Of a DNA stretch of 64,000 nt, positions 1 to 12,400 are shown in pieces; position 1 is the stretch's first letter; every line of letters begins with the position of its first letter. Origin of the DNA: Spirodela intermedia. Lineage: Eukaryota > Streptophyta > Magnoliopsida > Alismatales > Araceae. Under the pieces are notes generated by a model that was given only the letters and a program-made list of their open reading frames with translations, was not told the origin of the DNA and made no database searches. The DNA lies in the NCBI GenBank assembly GCA_902729315.2, contig LR746278.1, forward strand, positions 1,747,001-1,811,000. Reading direction: 5' to 3'. The position numbers and the translations under genes are program-made.

Positions 1-227
1 GCTTCGTGCCTCACCTGACCTCACCTTCTGGAAGGAGAGAGAGAGAGGGGAAGAAGACTACGTCAGAGGACTCTAGCTCATCCCATCGCTTCGACCCTCC
101 TTCATGGAACTGAGAACGCGACCATCTTTCTATGCGTCTCTTTCTCGGTCAAACCTCCGTCTCCCTACAGTGGGCAACCCCACTCCAGGCCGCTTCGTCT
201 CCACCCTTCCTCTTCCTCGGGCCGCGC

Positions 228-234
228 TTTATAT
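228..234 (+). promoter_or_regulatory. TATA-like box of the WRKY gene
   Basis: TTTATAT lies about 200 bp before the WRKY start codon. With the usual spacing of about 30 bp, transcription would begin near 260 and leave a 5'UTR of about 175 nt. A GGTCAAAC at 148-155 contains the reverse of the W-box core TTGAC, the site WRKY factors bind. This is inference from motif and position only. Confidence 0.4.
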
Positions 235-435
235 CCCCATAACCATGGTCCCTGCAACTCCACGCCTTCATATCTCCCCCGGAGCCTCTTCCTCCTCCCG
301 TCGTCTTCACAGCTCGGTGAAGAGAAGGATAACAACGGGGGAAAGGAAGAGGAAGCTGGAGACCTCTTTGTTTTCTGCACCGAGAGCTCGGAGACCGGCC
401 GCCGCCATTCCCTCTGGTTCGCAAGCGCCCCGGCT

Positions 436-1502
436 ATGGAGAACGGCGTCGCCTGGGACCCCAGCCGGCTCATCAGAGAGCTGACGGACGGGCAGGAGCT
501 GACGAGGCAGCTCGAGACCCACCTCGACCAGTCCCCACCCGAATACTGCAAGTCGTTGTTGCAGAGCATCCAGTCTGTCCTGCACAGGGCCACCTCGCTG
601 GCCAAATCCTTGGCCGACTACGATGGCGGAGACTCCCCGCGCTCCGCCAGCGGCAGCGACGATTCCCGCCGCCCCGTCGCCTTCGGGGATCAGGACCCCC
701 GGGAGATCTCCAAGAAGAGGTAGACCCTGTTCACAGCGCCGCCCATCCGCCGCCACTGCCGCTAGATTTCCGGGGGGAGAACTCACCGTCTTCGTCGTCT
801 TCGTTGCAGGAAGATGTTGCCGCGGTGGAAGAAGCAGGTGAGGGCGAACCCGGGGACGAGCCTAGAAGGCCCGCCGGAGGACGGCTTCAGCTGGAGGAAG
901 TACGGGCAGAAGGATATCCTCGGGGCCGCCCATCCGAGGTGAGCTTCCCGGCCGCCCTCCTCCTCCTCCGGCGACGGCGAAACCTCCACCTAATCCCGGC
1001 GAGCCGACTTTAAATCTGCAGGGGTTACTACCGCTGCACCCACCGGAACACGCAGGGCTGCCCGGCGACGAAGCAGGTGCAGCGGGCCGACGGCGACTCT
1101 TCCGTCTTCAACGTCTTGTACAAGGGGGAGCACGTCTGCACCCAGAGAGCGAACTCCTCGCCGATGCCGGTGCTGGAGCAGGGGCACAGCTTCGTCGTCG
1201 ACGGCAGACCAGGCCTGACTGTGATAACCCAGGAGCTGCCGCTGGCTTCTCCCTCATCCTTCTCCTCCATTCCATCGCCGGCGAGCCGCATCTTCTCCTC
1301 GCCGGCGACCCGCTTCTCGTCGCCGTTTGTCTCTCCCTCCACCGCCGGGAAAACCCACTTCGGGGAGGGGTTCCCCGGAGGCTGCCATGGCCGAGCTCTG
1401 GAAGAACTGGGGGAGATACTCTCAGCGTCCAACACCAGCTCACCGGCCATGGACCTGGAGTTCCTGGTGGACGTCGACTTCGACAACAGCTTCTTCACCT
1501 GA
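436..1502 (+). CDS. Group III WRKY transcription factor (WRKY46/53/41-like)
   Basis: Nuclear DNA-binding regulator of defence and senescence genes. Model: exons 436-719, 810-938, 1022-1502; 297 aa; in frame throughout. The WRKYGQK heptad is at residues 123-129. The zinc finger follows as C143-x7-C151-x23-H175-x-C177; this C2HC form defines group III. The intron between exons 2 and 3 falls after the codons for HPR within the WRKY domain, the conserved position for this class. A basic stretch (KKRKMLPRWKKQ) before the domain may act as nuclear signal. The C-terminus is rich in Ser and Pro and ends in an acidic, aromatic patch (MDLEFLVDVDFDNSFF) that could activate transcription. Group III membership is firm. 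WRKY46 as closest relative is suggested only by gene order (SPA1 and GBF3 also neighbour WRKY46 in Arabidopsis). Confidence 0.93.
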
Positions 1503-3064
1503 GATTCCCGCAGAGGCCCTCACCTTCCTCCCTCAATTAGGTCACCAGACTCCCCCCACAAAAGCTCGGATCTTCAGGTTCCTGCCAGAAACTTACCTAT
1601 TTTTCCTCCCACCCCTGAAATAATAACCGGGCTGTGACATTTTTTCTGCTCATCTTAGATTAATAATACTGTATATCATACCGGAGCTTGAACTGAGACC
1701 ACCTGCAAATATGCCAGAGAGACCGGGCAACCGTCAAATCAATCTCTAAGATTTTTACACCAATAGCACCCACAGGGTGAAGAGGATAGCTCGGAAGCTT
1801 CTCCGAAGGAGATTCCCATAAACAGATAGCTTCTGCTCTGGAACAGCCTCTACCAGCTTTTGTTGCCTTCCCCCCCCCCCCCCCCCCCTGAAGAATCAAG
1901 AAAACACAGTGAAAAGAAGAATATATGCATGTATATTTGCTCAACATAATATTAAGAAACTGCAAAAAAAAAAAGCTAGAACATATTTCTAGAATTCCTT
2001 TCAGTTTTGTTGCCACCTGAGACCCGGGCTTTCAAGGGGCTTCTAAGGCTTTTTGCCCTATTTGGCATCTGTGACTACGGACTAAACCCGTCAAAAACTG
2101 GGTTTATCCCAAAATATCATTTTTTTAATTCAGATTTTTAAAAATCTCGGTGAGTTATTTAGAAAACGCTTTTTTTAAAAAAAAGGAAGTATTCATGTAC
2201 TCTGTTTCTAAGTAGCTGCTCTGGTCTCCTAGCAACCCCATATTAAATAACATTCTAGTAGTAGACGCAGCAAGAGTATTTAGTCAACAAGCCTGCGTCA
2301 CGAGGGTACTTATGTAAATAAGCATCGAAAAAAAAAAACAAGGAATAAGTCTATTGGCACCAGAACCAGACAAGATTTAGTTTACCAAATGGCGAATTTC
2401 TAGTCAAACACTCACGTGTAGAAAAAAAAGTTTAAAATCTCCCCTCACACATCAACCAATGTAGGAAAAAAGGTTCATTTCCATTATAAAATCCGATTAA
2501 AAAATGACCCGAAAGAGGATTTTTCGTATAATCTTCCCAGCAAACATAGAAATCTACATCTTATTGGCATCCAGACAAATACATGATTTCCTGATCTTAG
2601 TGGGCCAAGGCAAATCCAGACTTCGGATGTCCATGAGCCTTGCCTTTGTTCTCCCCCCATCTACAAGGGTTAGAGAGATATAAGCTTCTCTGTGGACGAG
2701 TAATCCTTTCAGCATCGGAAAGAGAGCCTGAATTCTCTTCATTATGCTTCAGCCAAGCAGCCCTCTGGGCATCCATCAACACAACATTTAGCCAGAAATT
2801 GAACATCCATAACAGGGAACTAAAAATGATCGAGGAATGCTGTAAATTAACCATGTTTACGAAGATAAATTAAGAAAATTTGCATGCCCAGTAATGTATA
2901 TTTTTCGGAGAGACCCAAGAATTGGCCAAAGTTCTACCGGAACCTCCATAAGAGAGGATTTTAATAATTGTTTGCTTTAAAAAAAAATGATTGAGGAAAA
3001 TCTACTAGTTCAGTAATGCCTATTTTGTGGAGAGACAATTTGATGAAGGGAATTTTGTTCTTAC
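1503..3064. other. 3' flank of the WRKY gene and 3' end of the minus-strand gene
   Basis: No complete gene. It starts with the presumed WRKY 3'UTR. A run of 19 C lies at 1870-1888. AT-rich DNA follows, with several A runs and no repeat I recognise. The coding-like minus-strand segment at 2597-2842 is listed separately. Confidence 0.5.
2597..2842 (-). other. Coding-like segment with no gene model
   Basis: On the minus strand, an acceptor-like TTTTTAG near 2843 is followed by an open frame reading LLWMFNFWLNVVLMDAQ and later AAWLKHNEENSGSLSDAE, ending at a TAA. It looks more like a helical protein segment than untranslated DNA. It sits downstream of the chloroplast protein gene, whose stop codon TAG directly precedes a good donor (GTAAGA) at 3064. 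It could be a 3'UTR exon, an alternative last exon, or the remnant of another gene. I do not recognise the family. Confidence 0.35.
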
Positions 3065-4139
3065 CTAGAGCGAAGGCTGTTCCTCTTGCTCGACATCTGT
3101 GAGAAGATCATCCTTAATCTCTTCGGCAGATTTGATCTTCCTCAACCCTTCCCTCAATCCCAGCACTATGAACAGATTGGTCAGGGTGAGCAATGATTCC
3201 GCTCCACCGTGCAGCCAATCCACGTTAGACAGTGAGGTTCCATAATGCACCTTTGCTGTGCAACAATATGAGCAAATGCGGTCGACTATGGTGAGAACCA
3301 GAGGGGATAACAATTTTCTAGATCGAATCATGGGTTCATACCGTAAATTCCTGCAGGGACTGCGCAGTGATGGCGAGTAATGACAGACGAAAATACAGAC
3401 GATAAGTTAGTAATTGAGGAAAAAAATCGGAACAAAGAAGAAGGAATATAAATAATTTCAATCATAACCCTTGAGACTGTGATTATAGTACGTCAACGAG
3501 AAAAAAAAACAGAGGAAAATGGCATTCGACAGAGAAGCCCGGCTCGCTTGGCGCTCATTGCATCATCGTTTTGATGAACTGACCCGAAGCTTCTCTCGAT
3601 GGATGCCGCATTCCTAGAACTACTGTATATTTTCCGAACAATCGTTCAAGGAGTTCAGGCGGTTGAAGAAACAGATAAAATCTTCACAGCAGTTCAAGGA
3701 GGCAAAGGAAAGAGACTTCACTGGTGGCCCCGACGAAGGCCAGCAAGAAGTAGAAGCCGAAGAGGGTGAGCTTGGGGGCGGAGTTGGACTTGGTGATGAA
3801 GTACAGAAAACCTAGGTAAGGGAAGAGGGAGGCCGCGAAGAGCTGCGAGGCCACGCTCTGAGAGTTCATGGTAGGCGCCCAAGGGTCGACCGGGGGCAGC
3901 ATCATTCCCCGTAGGGGCCTGACATTCTGGGTTCTCCCGTTCGGGATTGGCCAGGTGACTCCCGTTCTGATGTTGCCCGGCCTCGCCCAGCGGGCCGGGA
4001 GATTGACGAACCCACCGGAGACGCTCGGCGGCGGCGGCGGGATATGCGCGCCGATAAGAGGTCGCGTCGCCGGCAACCAGCAGCAACCACCCGACATCCT
4101 GGACGGGTAAAAGCTCGGCGCCACGAACGCCGAAACCAT
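3065..4139 (-). CDS. Conserved chloroplast-type membrane protein (probably DUF3593)
   Basis: Model on the minus strand: exons 4139-3722, 3359-3342 (18 nt) and 3255-3065; 208 aa. All sites are GT-AG and the frame is continuous. The first 95 residues are Pro-, Arg- and Ser-rich with few acids, as expected for a plastid transit peptide. The conserved part starts at SQLFAASLFPYLGFLYF (about 98-114), continues through LTLFGFYFLLAFVGATIPAG (124-143), the invariant-looking NVDWLHGGAES (156-166) and a third hydrophobic stretch LLTLTNLFIVLGL (167-179), so it has three likely membrane segments. The tail is charged. I believe this is the uncharacterised family shared with cyanobacteria as DUF3593, but the accession is from memory. 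Function unknown. The microexon encodes PAGIY plus two partial codons. Confidence 0.8.
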
Positions 4140-4162
4140 CCTTTCGAAAAATCCCAGACGAG

Positions 4163-4189
4163 AGAGGGAGAGAGAGAGAGAGAGAGAGG
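4163..4189 (+). repeat. GA microsatellite in the 5' leader of the minus-strand gene
   Basis: A GA tract 24-50 bp before the start codon at 4139; on the transcribed strand it reads CT. Pyrimidine-rich leaders of this kind are common near plant transcription starts. Confidence 0.7.
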
Positions 4190-4489
4190 ATAAAATCCAA
4201 AAGGGGATCTTTTGTGATCGGTTCCGATAACTTGGGAATCCAAAAGGGAGATTTTTGCAGCAACCGGTCATAATAATTTACAGTTTTAATTAACTAGGAT
4301 AAAATTATTTAATGCATTAATATTCTTTTTTTTCTATAATCACCATCGAAATGTCTTTCAAATTTTCGAATCCGATTTCTGATAGAGCTACAGAAAAGTG
4401 GGTTGAGCTGGACTCCGGAGTTGACCAGTCTAGTCTACCTGTGATCCAGCCCAAAGACAAACGGGCTCCGGCTGAAAATTTCCATTGGA

Positions 4490-4990
4490 ATCGATTCTGA
4501 TTATCTGTGATCAGATTTTCGAATTTCCTTGCTTCGACCATCTTGCTCCGAAGATGAAACATTCAAAGCAATCGACCACGGACCCTAAAAAAGAATATTT
4601 TTTTAATAAATAAGAAATAAAAACAAAATACATTTTTTTAAACGCCATGAAAATACGTTACTTATTCCTAAAATTTGATTTTATGAAATCCGGAAAAGTT
4701 GAGTGGGAAGGGATTTCGATTATTTGAAATCAGATTTTTCCAAAAAATCCTATTTCAACAGAAAGAATGCTAAAAAATTGAATAATTAAGAAAACAAATA
4801 TTTTTAAAAGTTATTAAGTGCCATTAATATGCCTTATTTATTCATTAATCCTGTTTTTGATTATTTGCAACCAGATTTTTCCAAAAACTCCAAGTATGAA
4901 GCTCCGTAGATGATAAAAACACATTTATTAAAATGCCATAAAAAGACCTTATTTATTCAATTTGATTTCAAGAATTCTGAAAAAGTCGAT
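4490..4990. repeat. Diverged AT-rich tandem repeat
   Basis: Related blocks recur. ACGCCATGAAAATACGTTA (about 4641), GTGCCATTAATATGCCTTA (about 4819) and ATGCCATAAAAAGACCTTA (about 4931) each precede TTATTCMT. GATTATTTGAAATCAGATTT (about 4717) and GATTATTTGCAACCAGATTT (about 4858) precede TTCCAAAAAMTCC, with a weaker copy at 4498. Spacing varies from about 113 to 175 bp. No coding potential seen. Confidence 0.5.
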
Positions 4991-5004
4991 CGAGTTGGGC
5001 TTTT

Positions 5005-5125
5005 GACTCTCAGCCGGCCCACTTGTTAAGAGACATGGGCCACCTTGTCCGGCGCAAAAGCCCCATTTGGTAGCGTTTCGGGGAATTGTTGGGCTCAGGA
5101 AGGTGCCACCCACCGGGATGGGCCC
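5005..5125. promoter_or_regulatory. GGGCC/GCCCA motif cluster between divergent genes
   Basis: Several site II-type motifs (TTGGGCTT, GGCCCACT, ATGGGCCA, TTGGGCTC, ATGGGCCC) fall between the start of the membrane-protein gene (4139, minus) and the SPA leader (about 5400, plus). Such TGGGCY elements bind TCP-family factors in plant promoters. Their role here is inferred. A run of 13 G follows at 5324-5336. Confidence 0.4.
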
Positions 5126-5510
5126 CCCAAAATATCTCCGCTACGCAGAGAAGCCGCCGTTTTTCCGCCCCCTGTTTACTTCCACCTTACGAGGCGGAGA
5201 TACGTGGCAAGTCGTCGTCCATAAGGCCCGTTTCGTCGCCACGTGGCCGTGAGGCGGCGTGATCCCTAACTACGGCTCCCGCTGAGGCCACGATGCCGTC
5301 GGCCGGTGGCTGCTGCGACGCCCGGGGGGGGGGGGGTTGGTGTCTAAGACGCAACAATTTACTCTGTTTACACGACAAATAAAAAATAAAAATCTCGTTC
5401 CGATTTCTTTGGTCTCTCTCTCTCTCTCTGCCTGTGAGTCCCTCTCCGGTATCATTTGGTTTCCCCTCTCGCTCTCCCCCCCCTCGCAGGATCTGAACAG
5501 ATTGCTTCGA

Positions 5511-5555
5511 ATGAAGACGGCGGCGAGCCGAAAGTTAGGAGCATGGGGATTTTAA
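5511..5555 (+). other. Upstream ORF 1 of the SPA gene
   Basis: ATG to TAA, 14 codons (MKTAASRKLGAWGF), ending 8 nt before a good donor (CCT|GTAAGTG, intron from 5564). A matching acceptor TTTTAG|G ends at 6306. This would place the ORF in the first leader exon and give a 743-nt 5'UTR intron. The leader exon is inferred from splice signals only. Confidence 0.45.
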
Positions 5556-6344
5556 CCTAACCTGTAAGTGTGAAGTTTATTTCCGAGAGTGTCTGGTAAA
5601 TCTTAGGGATCGAGTTGGCACTAGCCGCTACAGCTTTCCCGTTCCTCCGGATGTTCTTCTTCACGAGAGAGACGGAAATTAACGTAATTCTTGGAGTTGT
5701 GGAATGGTTATGCGCTTGCATGACTGATTTCACGTATACGGTAGGTTAACGCTATTTCGGCTCATTTTGTTTTGTTTTGGATTTTGGCTCATGTTATTAC
5801 TGCTATTCCTCGTGGGTTCCCCTTCGATTTTTACTTTTTCGTTGAAGATTTGGGCTTCATCAGCCATACCCGAAACTTTTTTCTCCGTAGTATTTTTTTC
5901 CTCATTATTTTCCGCTCCGCGCGTAGAAGTTATATTTAGTATCGCCATAAGGTTCTTCGTGGATGATGCGTTGTCTGATTTAAATATGATGGGCTATCTC
6001 TCGTATTTCCGTTAGCATTCGTAGTTGTTTTTTTTCCCAAAAAGATAGTGAAATATAACCGTTTTAAAGTGATTGCTACTAACTGAATGGAAACTAGGAT
6101 TAGTTTTGGTTAATCTACTGGACTTGGAAAGCCGTGAGCTATATTTTAGATCATAACTATAATTTTTTATTGTTTGCCGTTATCCTCCAATTTTTATTGT
6201 AGAGCAATGCACGATCATTTAGTTATTTTTTATGTACGATAACTTTGATTACTAAATGCATTCGTATTAAACATATGCATTATTTTTACTTTTTTACTTA
6301 TTTTAGGAAGCTCCGTCTCCGCAGTTCACCCTGATCACATAGAG

Positions 6345-6422
6345 ATGCGTCTTCATCATATTGTATCCACTCAATTGGATCCAGATTTTGCCAGCTCGCT
6401 CTGTTTTAAAGAAAAAAATTAG
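6345..6422 (+). other. Upstream ORF 2 of the SPA gene
   Basis: ATG to TAG, 25 codons (begins MRLHHIVSTQLDPDF), ending 6 nt before the SPA ATG at 6429. It lies in the second leader exon under the proposed 5'UTR splicing. A short ORF ending this close to the main start usually lowers initiation or makes it depend on re-initiation. That role is inference. Confidence 0.45.
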
Positions 6423-6428
6423 GATCTC

Positions 6429-9400
6429 ATGGAAGGGACCAGCGAAGTGAATGATACTCTTGATAACTCAGCAGAGGCTCCGCAGGTCAAGAGGAAAGAA
6501 AATGAACAATCTCCGAATCCAGAAAATTGCAATGTGATGGAAATACCCGCCTTATCTGGATCCCAGGATAATATATGGCCCGAACACCTATGTCCAATGA
6601 GGTTTTTAAAGCCTCCACCAGAGAATTTAGAAGGGGAGAATGTTGTCAGACGCTTTGGTTCTCAGCCTCGGTCTAAACACCTAGGGATGAGTCTCTGTTC
6701 CAATGGTGATGGTGACATTATAGTCGCAGAGTTGACAGTAACGAACTACAAGAAGTCAAGGTTGCGTCTAGATGGCTGTTCAAATAGTAGAGATGATGCA
6801 GTCAAGAAAAACGAGTGGCAGAAACTTTATAAGGCAGCAGACGATTCTAGGGATGTGATGTCCAAGGAAGCTCCGAACATTGGTAATGAAGGTGCAGGTA
6901 ATTTGTATCTGAATCAATTCAGGTCTCAAAGGCCTCTTCCACATAGGCAAAAAAATTGTTCCATGGTTTCTAAACGTTCATTGGAAGGTGGGAATTTTTC
7001 CGGTTCTGAAAAAAATTTCACGGACTTTCCAGGAGGTACCAGGAGCAAGATTTTAGAGGGGTATGGTTTTCCGGAACTTGTAGTGAATGATTCGTTGAAA
7101 GGGAAGGGAATTGCTTACAAGCATCTGGGTGCTTATGATGCCCCACAGATTCCAGTACACAGTTCTAGAAACGAAATGCCCCGGAAACTTCTGGATGAAG
7201 TGCACAATTTGAATGCTAAATCCGATGGCTTGAATCTTTATGGTGATGTTAATTGTTTCAACTCTGCTTTGGATCCAGGAATGAGTTTGAGAGGATGGTT
7301 TAATAGCGAGCTTCACAATGCTGACAAATCTGAGAGGTTTCTGATATTTAGGGAGATATTGGAACTTGTTGATTCTTCTCACTCTCAGGGAATTGCACTA
7401 CAAGATTTATGCCCATCCTTTTTTATGATAAGGTCTTCAAACCATGTTAAATATGTGGGATCTTTTATTTCTCAAAGTCCCTCCGTTTCATCAAAGGTTG
7501 CAATCGATCAGGATGCCTTGTACTCTGTGAATCAGTTAAAAAGGAAGAGTAACTTGGAAGTGGATAAACAAGTTCCTGAAGTCGTGTCAGTAAAACAACA
7601 GAAATTAATTGGGAACCTAGAATTTGGTAGCCAATGCCACATGTTTGGGAACAAAGTTGGCAGGAAGGAAGCATCTAGAATGAATGATTCTGCAAGGGTG
7701 AAAGTTCAAGATTCTGGTTGCAATTTTTGGCCACACTTCCTTGTAGATGAAGATCACAAGACTGGTAGCGTAACTAGTAATCAAGAAGTATTTCGGTATA
7801 ACATCCAGAAGCCGGCCTGTGGCATTTTTCAACTCGAGGAGATGTGGTATACCAGTCCTGAGAATGGCAACGGCTGTCCGTTTTCATCAAATATCTACAG
7901 TCTTGGTGTTCTTTTATTTGAGGTATGTTGGAACCATACTTATTTATTTTATTATGAACCTTTGAGTTATAGCATTGCCATATTTTTTGCATCTTGCTTT
8001 TCATTCTGCTCATTTTCCGCCTCTAAGTTCTATTACCAGTTGATTCAAAATTGTTGATTATTGTCAAAATCCTTGATTATCAAAAGGCAATTCTCAATTT
8101 CTGTCCATTTGTTTGCTATAATTCATTATGTACTTGAAATAAAAGGAAATGGCACCGCATATGCCACTCATCCATTCAAAATAATCTCACGCATCTGAGT
8201 GAACGAGAGGGAGACTAATTAAACGCATAATCAGATTAATTCATAATTAGCTTCTTAATACATGCAAAAAGATTTGAAAAAATGTGTAAGTGAGAGAGTA
8301 GAGTCTTAAGTTTTTGTTTGCCAATTTGCTAGAAGAAGGCTTGGGAAATATAAGACTTGGACTGAGCCTTAAGGTTTGTCATGTTCTTTTACTGGTCTCA
8401 CTATTGGAAACGACGTGCTTAAACAATTCTTTGTTACATGTTTGTCTCATCTGGCTGTTTCTGTCTCGTTTATTATCCACCCTTTGAGAACTTTAATGAG
8501 CTATTGTTTCTGTCTCGTTTATGGTCTCATATGCCATTTCAACTTGGTAGAAACATCTACTGCAGTTTCAATTTTATGAGATTCACAGAAGATTTGGGAC
8601 ACTGATTTTAGGCTATTGTTTTGCAGCTGTTTTGTTCATTCGAGTCATGGGAAGTGCGTGCTGCAGCAATGGTGAACCTTCGTCATCGAATTTTGCCTCC
8701 GAGATTTCTCTCAGAGAGTCCTAAGGAGGCTGGCTTTTGCCTTTGGTTGCTTCATCCTGAGCCTTCTCTGCGTCCAAAGTCTAGGTATCCCCTTCAGAGT
8801 ATTTTAGCAATAAGGTCACTCATTTACTTGAAAACTAGCACTCGTTGGGTTGATAGTTTCTTGGAGAGTACAGGTCTGGTTCAGACTGTGGGCATCTTTA
8901 CTTGGAGAGTACGTTTAGATAGTAATTCGTTGGGTAATGTTTAGGACAAAACATTTAATGCATAGTCTATGGTGTCAGCAAAAAATCCTGAATCTTGTTA
9001 CCGGGAGATGTATGATCTTTTCATCAAACTTGCACAGTCTATAGTTAGAAATTTGGTACCTATTTGTTCACGTATTCTGAAAGTTTCTTGTATTTTTTTT
9101 GTCCCAGGGAAATTCTGCTGTGTGAATTTATGTGTGATACACAAGATTTTACATCCATCGATCATGCGCTGGCTTCAATTGAGGATGAATATGCCGAGTC
9201 AGATATGTTATTGCATTTCCTTTTATCTGCAAAAGATCAAAAAGAAAAACGAGCTGCAAAGTTAAAGGAGGATGTTCGTTGCTTGAGGACTGACATTGAT
9301 GAGGTGGAGAGAAGAAACTCATCAAGAATTGAACCTTCTGCTCATGTCAGAAGTCCATCCGCATACACCTGTGGGTTCCCTGAAAAAAATCTTGCTGAAT

Positions 9401-12400
9401 CTGTCCCTTCAGAAAGAAATTCTAGAATGTCTGCATCCGGAATTAGCCAGGCAAGGTTGATGCGGAACATTAGTCAACTGGAGCGTGCATACTTCTCCAC
9501 GAGATCAAAAATTGACGTTCCTGCTACTGATTCTGCAGCACGTAAGGCTAAAGATGTCCTACAGAAGCATGAAAAATGCCATCCTACACAAAGTATTTCT
9601 GACGAAAATTGCTCAAACAAAGAAAGCGATCGCCTTGGAGCTTTTTTTGATGGTCTGTGTAAATATGCCAGATATAACAAATTTGAAGTACATGGAACTG
9701 TGAGGAATAGTGATATCCTTAACTCTGCAAACGTGATTTGCTCTTTGAGTTTTGACCGAGATGAGGATTATCTTGCTACTGCTGGCATATCAAAGAGAAT
9801 TAAAATCTTTGATTTTGGTGCTCTCTTGAATGATAATGTGGATGTTCATTACCCTGTAGTTGAGATGTTTAGCAAGTCAAGACTGAGTTGTGTTTGTTGG
9901 AATAGCTACATTAAGAACTACTTAGCTTCAACAGATTATGACGGCACTGTCCAGGTATGTATTTCTTTAGCCTTAATTTTTTTGGTGTAGGGTATCATAA
10001 GTGTAAATTAACTTTTGTGTTTTGTTAAGTGGATGCTATGCGGAGAAAATTCTGGTATAGACTAAAACCTTATCTGAAATTACTGGATTTTTAGATGGAA
10101 AGACCTAGGCAGAAAAGTTTAGAAGAGAACACAGGCAGTGCCAAAGAATGACTATGTCATAGCTATGTATAACAGGAAGTCAGAATGATAATTTAATGGG
10201 ATCTTTTCAGGATAAATAGAGGGAGGGAAAGGGCAGTCATTTCCGACTACCAAGCACCAGTGGGATCTATATCGGAAGATGAATAGTTTGGTATAAGTGA
10301 AATACCTAAATGGGAAAATGTTTCTCGTGTGTTTGAGTAAAAAGGAGTATTATACCTTGAAGAGAGACTACCAGCCTGGAAGCCGTTCTTGGGACCTTGA
10401 AGAACCTTGGGGTCTACATCTACATCTTGGAAGTGAGATGGTGAGATTTTGGTGAATGAGATCAATATCTGGTTCTCTTGTTTAGACCTGGATCAGGGTT
10501 TCTGCCAGTGGTCAAGTAAAGGTCTGGACTTTCACCAGTACATATTAAATATTCTTAGTCAGTCTTATTAATATTTTGGAGGAGTGGCAGGCGAATAGTT
10601 TGGAAGCTGCAAAATATGATGTGTAGAGCTTCAATTAGATTGTATCTGAGAAGAATTCTGGTGTGGTGTTGCTTACATTGTTTTTGTATAATTTTTTCCC
10701 ACCTTCTGGATAAGCATCTTGAATCCATTCCTTGCTTGCAGTCCGGATATTCAACCACTAGTTGTCTTCTATGGTGCACATTTTCTGAAAATTTGGCCGC
10801 ACAGGTGTCAGTAGATTCAACCTATAGTAAAAAATCACATTCTCATGTAAATTGGTGGAATTGAAGGAAAAATGAACCTATGGAATATAGCCGTCATGCC
10901 ACCAAGGCACGGTGAAGAGTGGTTGTATGAAATAATCCATCTGGTTCAAGGTCGGGCTATGTGGATCCAACTTATAAAGTATTGACATTAAGAGAATCGT
11001 GTAGAGAGCATCAGTTGGATTAATGGGCCAGAAGGTTTTAGGATATTTTCGTAAATACCACAACATCCGTGGTAAAAGATTGCACGGTAGTTATTAACGT
11101 TCGCCAGATTAATGGTCGAAGATATAGTCATTTCTAATTGTACATCAATAACATAGGCATTGCCAATTATATTCGGCTTCAACTTGTTATAGATGCTTAC
11201 TAAATATCTGTGTTTCTGCAAGAGTACGATGATGAGAATTTTTAACGGAATTTAAAATGGATGTATCCATTTAACTCCTGACCATGCACCCATGTAATCT
11301 GATTGGGGGTGCTAATGCAGGATAACAAGGGAATGGGGAGGCGGTGATCTGTATGGCCAGTGAAAGTCATGGGGGCTAGTGACGAGTCTGAAGAAGAACA
11401 GGAAAGGATCATTGGTTGCAGGGATTTACATTTATCCTCCAACAAATAAATAGGGGAAGCGATGATAAATTTTTGCTTCAATATAAGAAATTTTTCTCAG
11501 GTTGCATGCTTTCATTCTGTTGTAAAGTTTTTTGGGAATTAGTGGAAAAAGTTGGTCGCCCGGAACATGAGTGGCACTGATGGAGGGGAGAATAGATATT
11601 ATGTGTTCTGTTTTTCCAGTGGCTGAATGCCAATAGTTTGGACTGGGAATCAGGGTGTTTGGGCGAGTTCTTTTAACGAGGTCAGCTGACACGTAGGTCC
11701 TTAATTTGTCAGGGGATTTTTAATTGGAATGTTTTGGAAAAGCTTAGGATTTTAGAATGATTGGATTTCTTCTCTCTGATTGTTGCGTGTATATAATATT
11801 ACTTTCTGTAAGACCTGGGGTGTTCCGGTTTGGATTTCACCATTGCTTTCGACTGGGAGTCGTAAAGTGCTTGGTACGTGAGTGGGTACGTCAAATGCAT
11901 GAGGCATGTGGAGGGGGGGAGGGAGGAATGGAGGGAGGGACGGGATTGATGATGATCGAGAAGCATTTTCTGGGTCTGCATGCAAGTTATCAAACAGCAG
12001 GACTTTCATGCAACCGCATGCCCTTTCTATTTACAAATGGAATTATTATAAAAAGTAAATAATGGGTATTCTTTAAACTATCTACTTCAGGGCTAGCTTA
12101 TTCCTTGTCCTGTTTTCCTTTGACGAGTGGGATTGAGGGCGTTGGAAGGGACCTAATTGTGCCCTGTGAATGACATAGTGGAGTGGATTGCTACTTTTGG
12201 GTCATAATTTCGGCCGAGAGATTCAACAAAGCGTTTCAGGAAATGCTGGGGAAACAAGACGAGGAATGGAAAATTACTAGGGTTTCATAGAAAAATGATA
12301 ACTGATTGTTGGTGGTATTGTCCAGCCAGTGAAAGATGAGAGAGGGAAAGACACTAATCTTTGCGGGATATGACTATTTTTTTTATTGTGAACTGTATTG

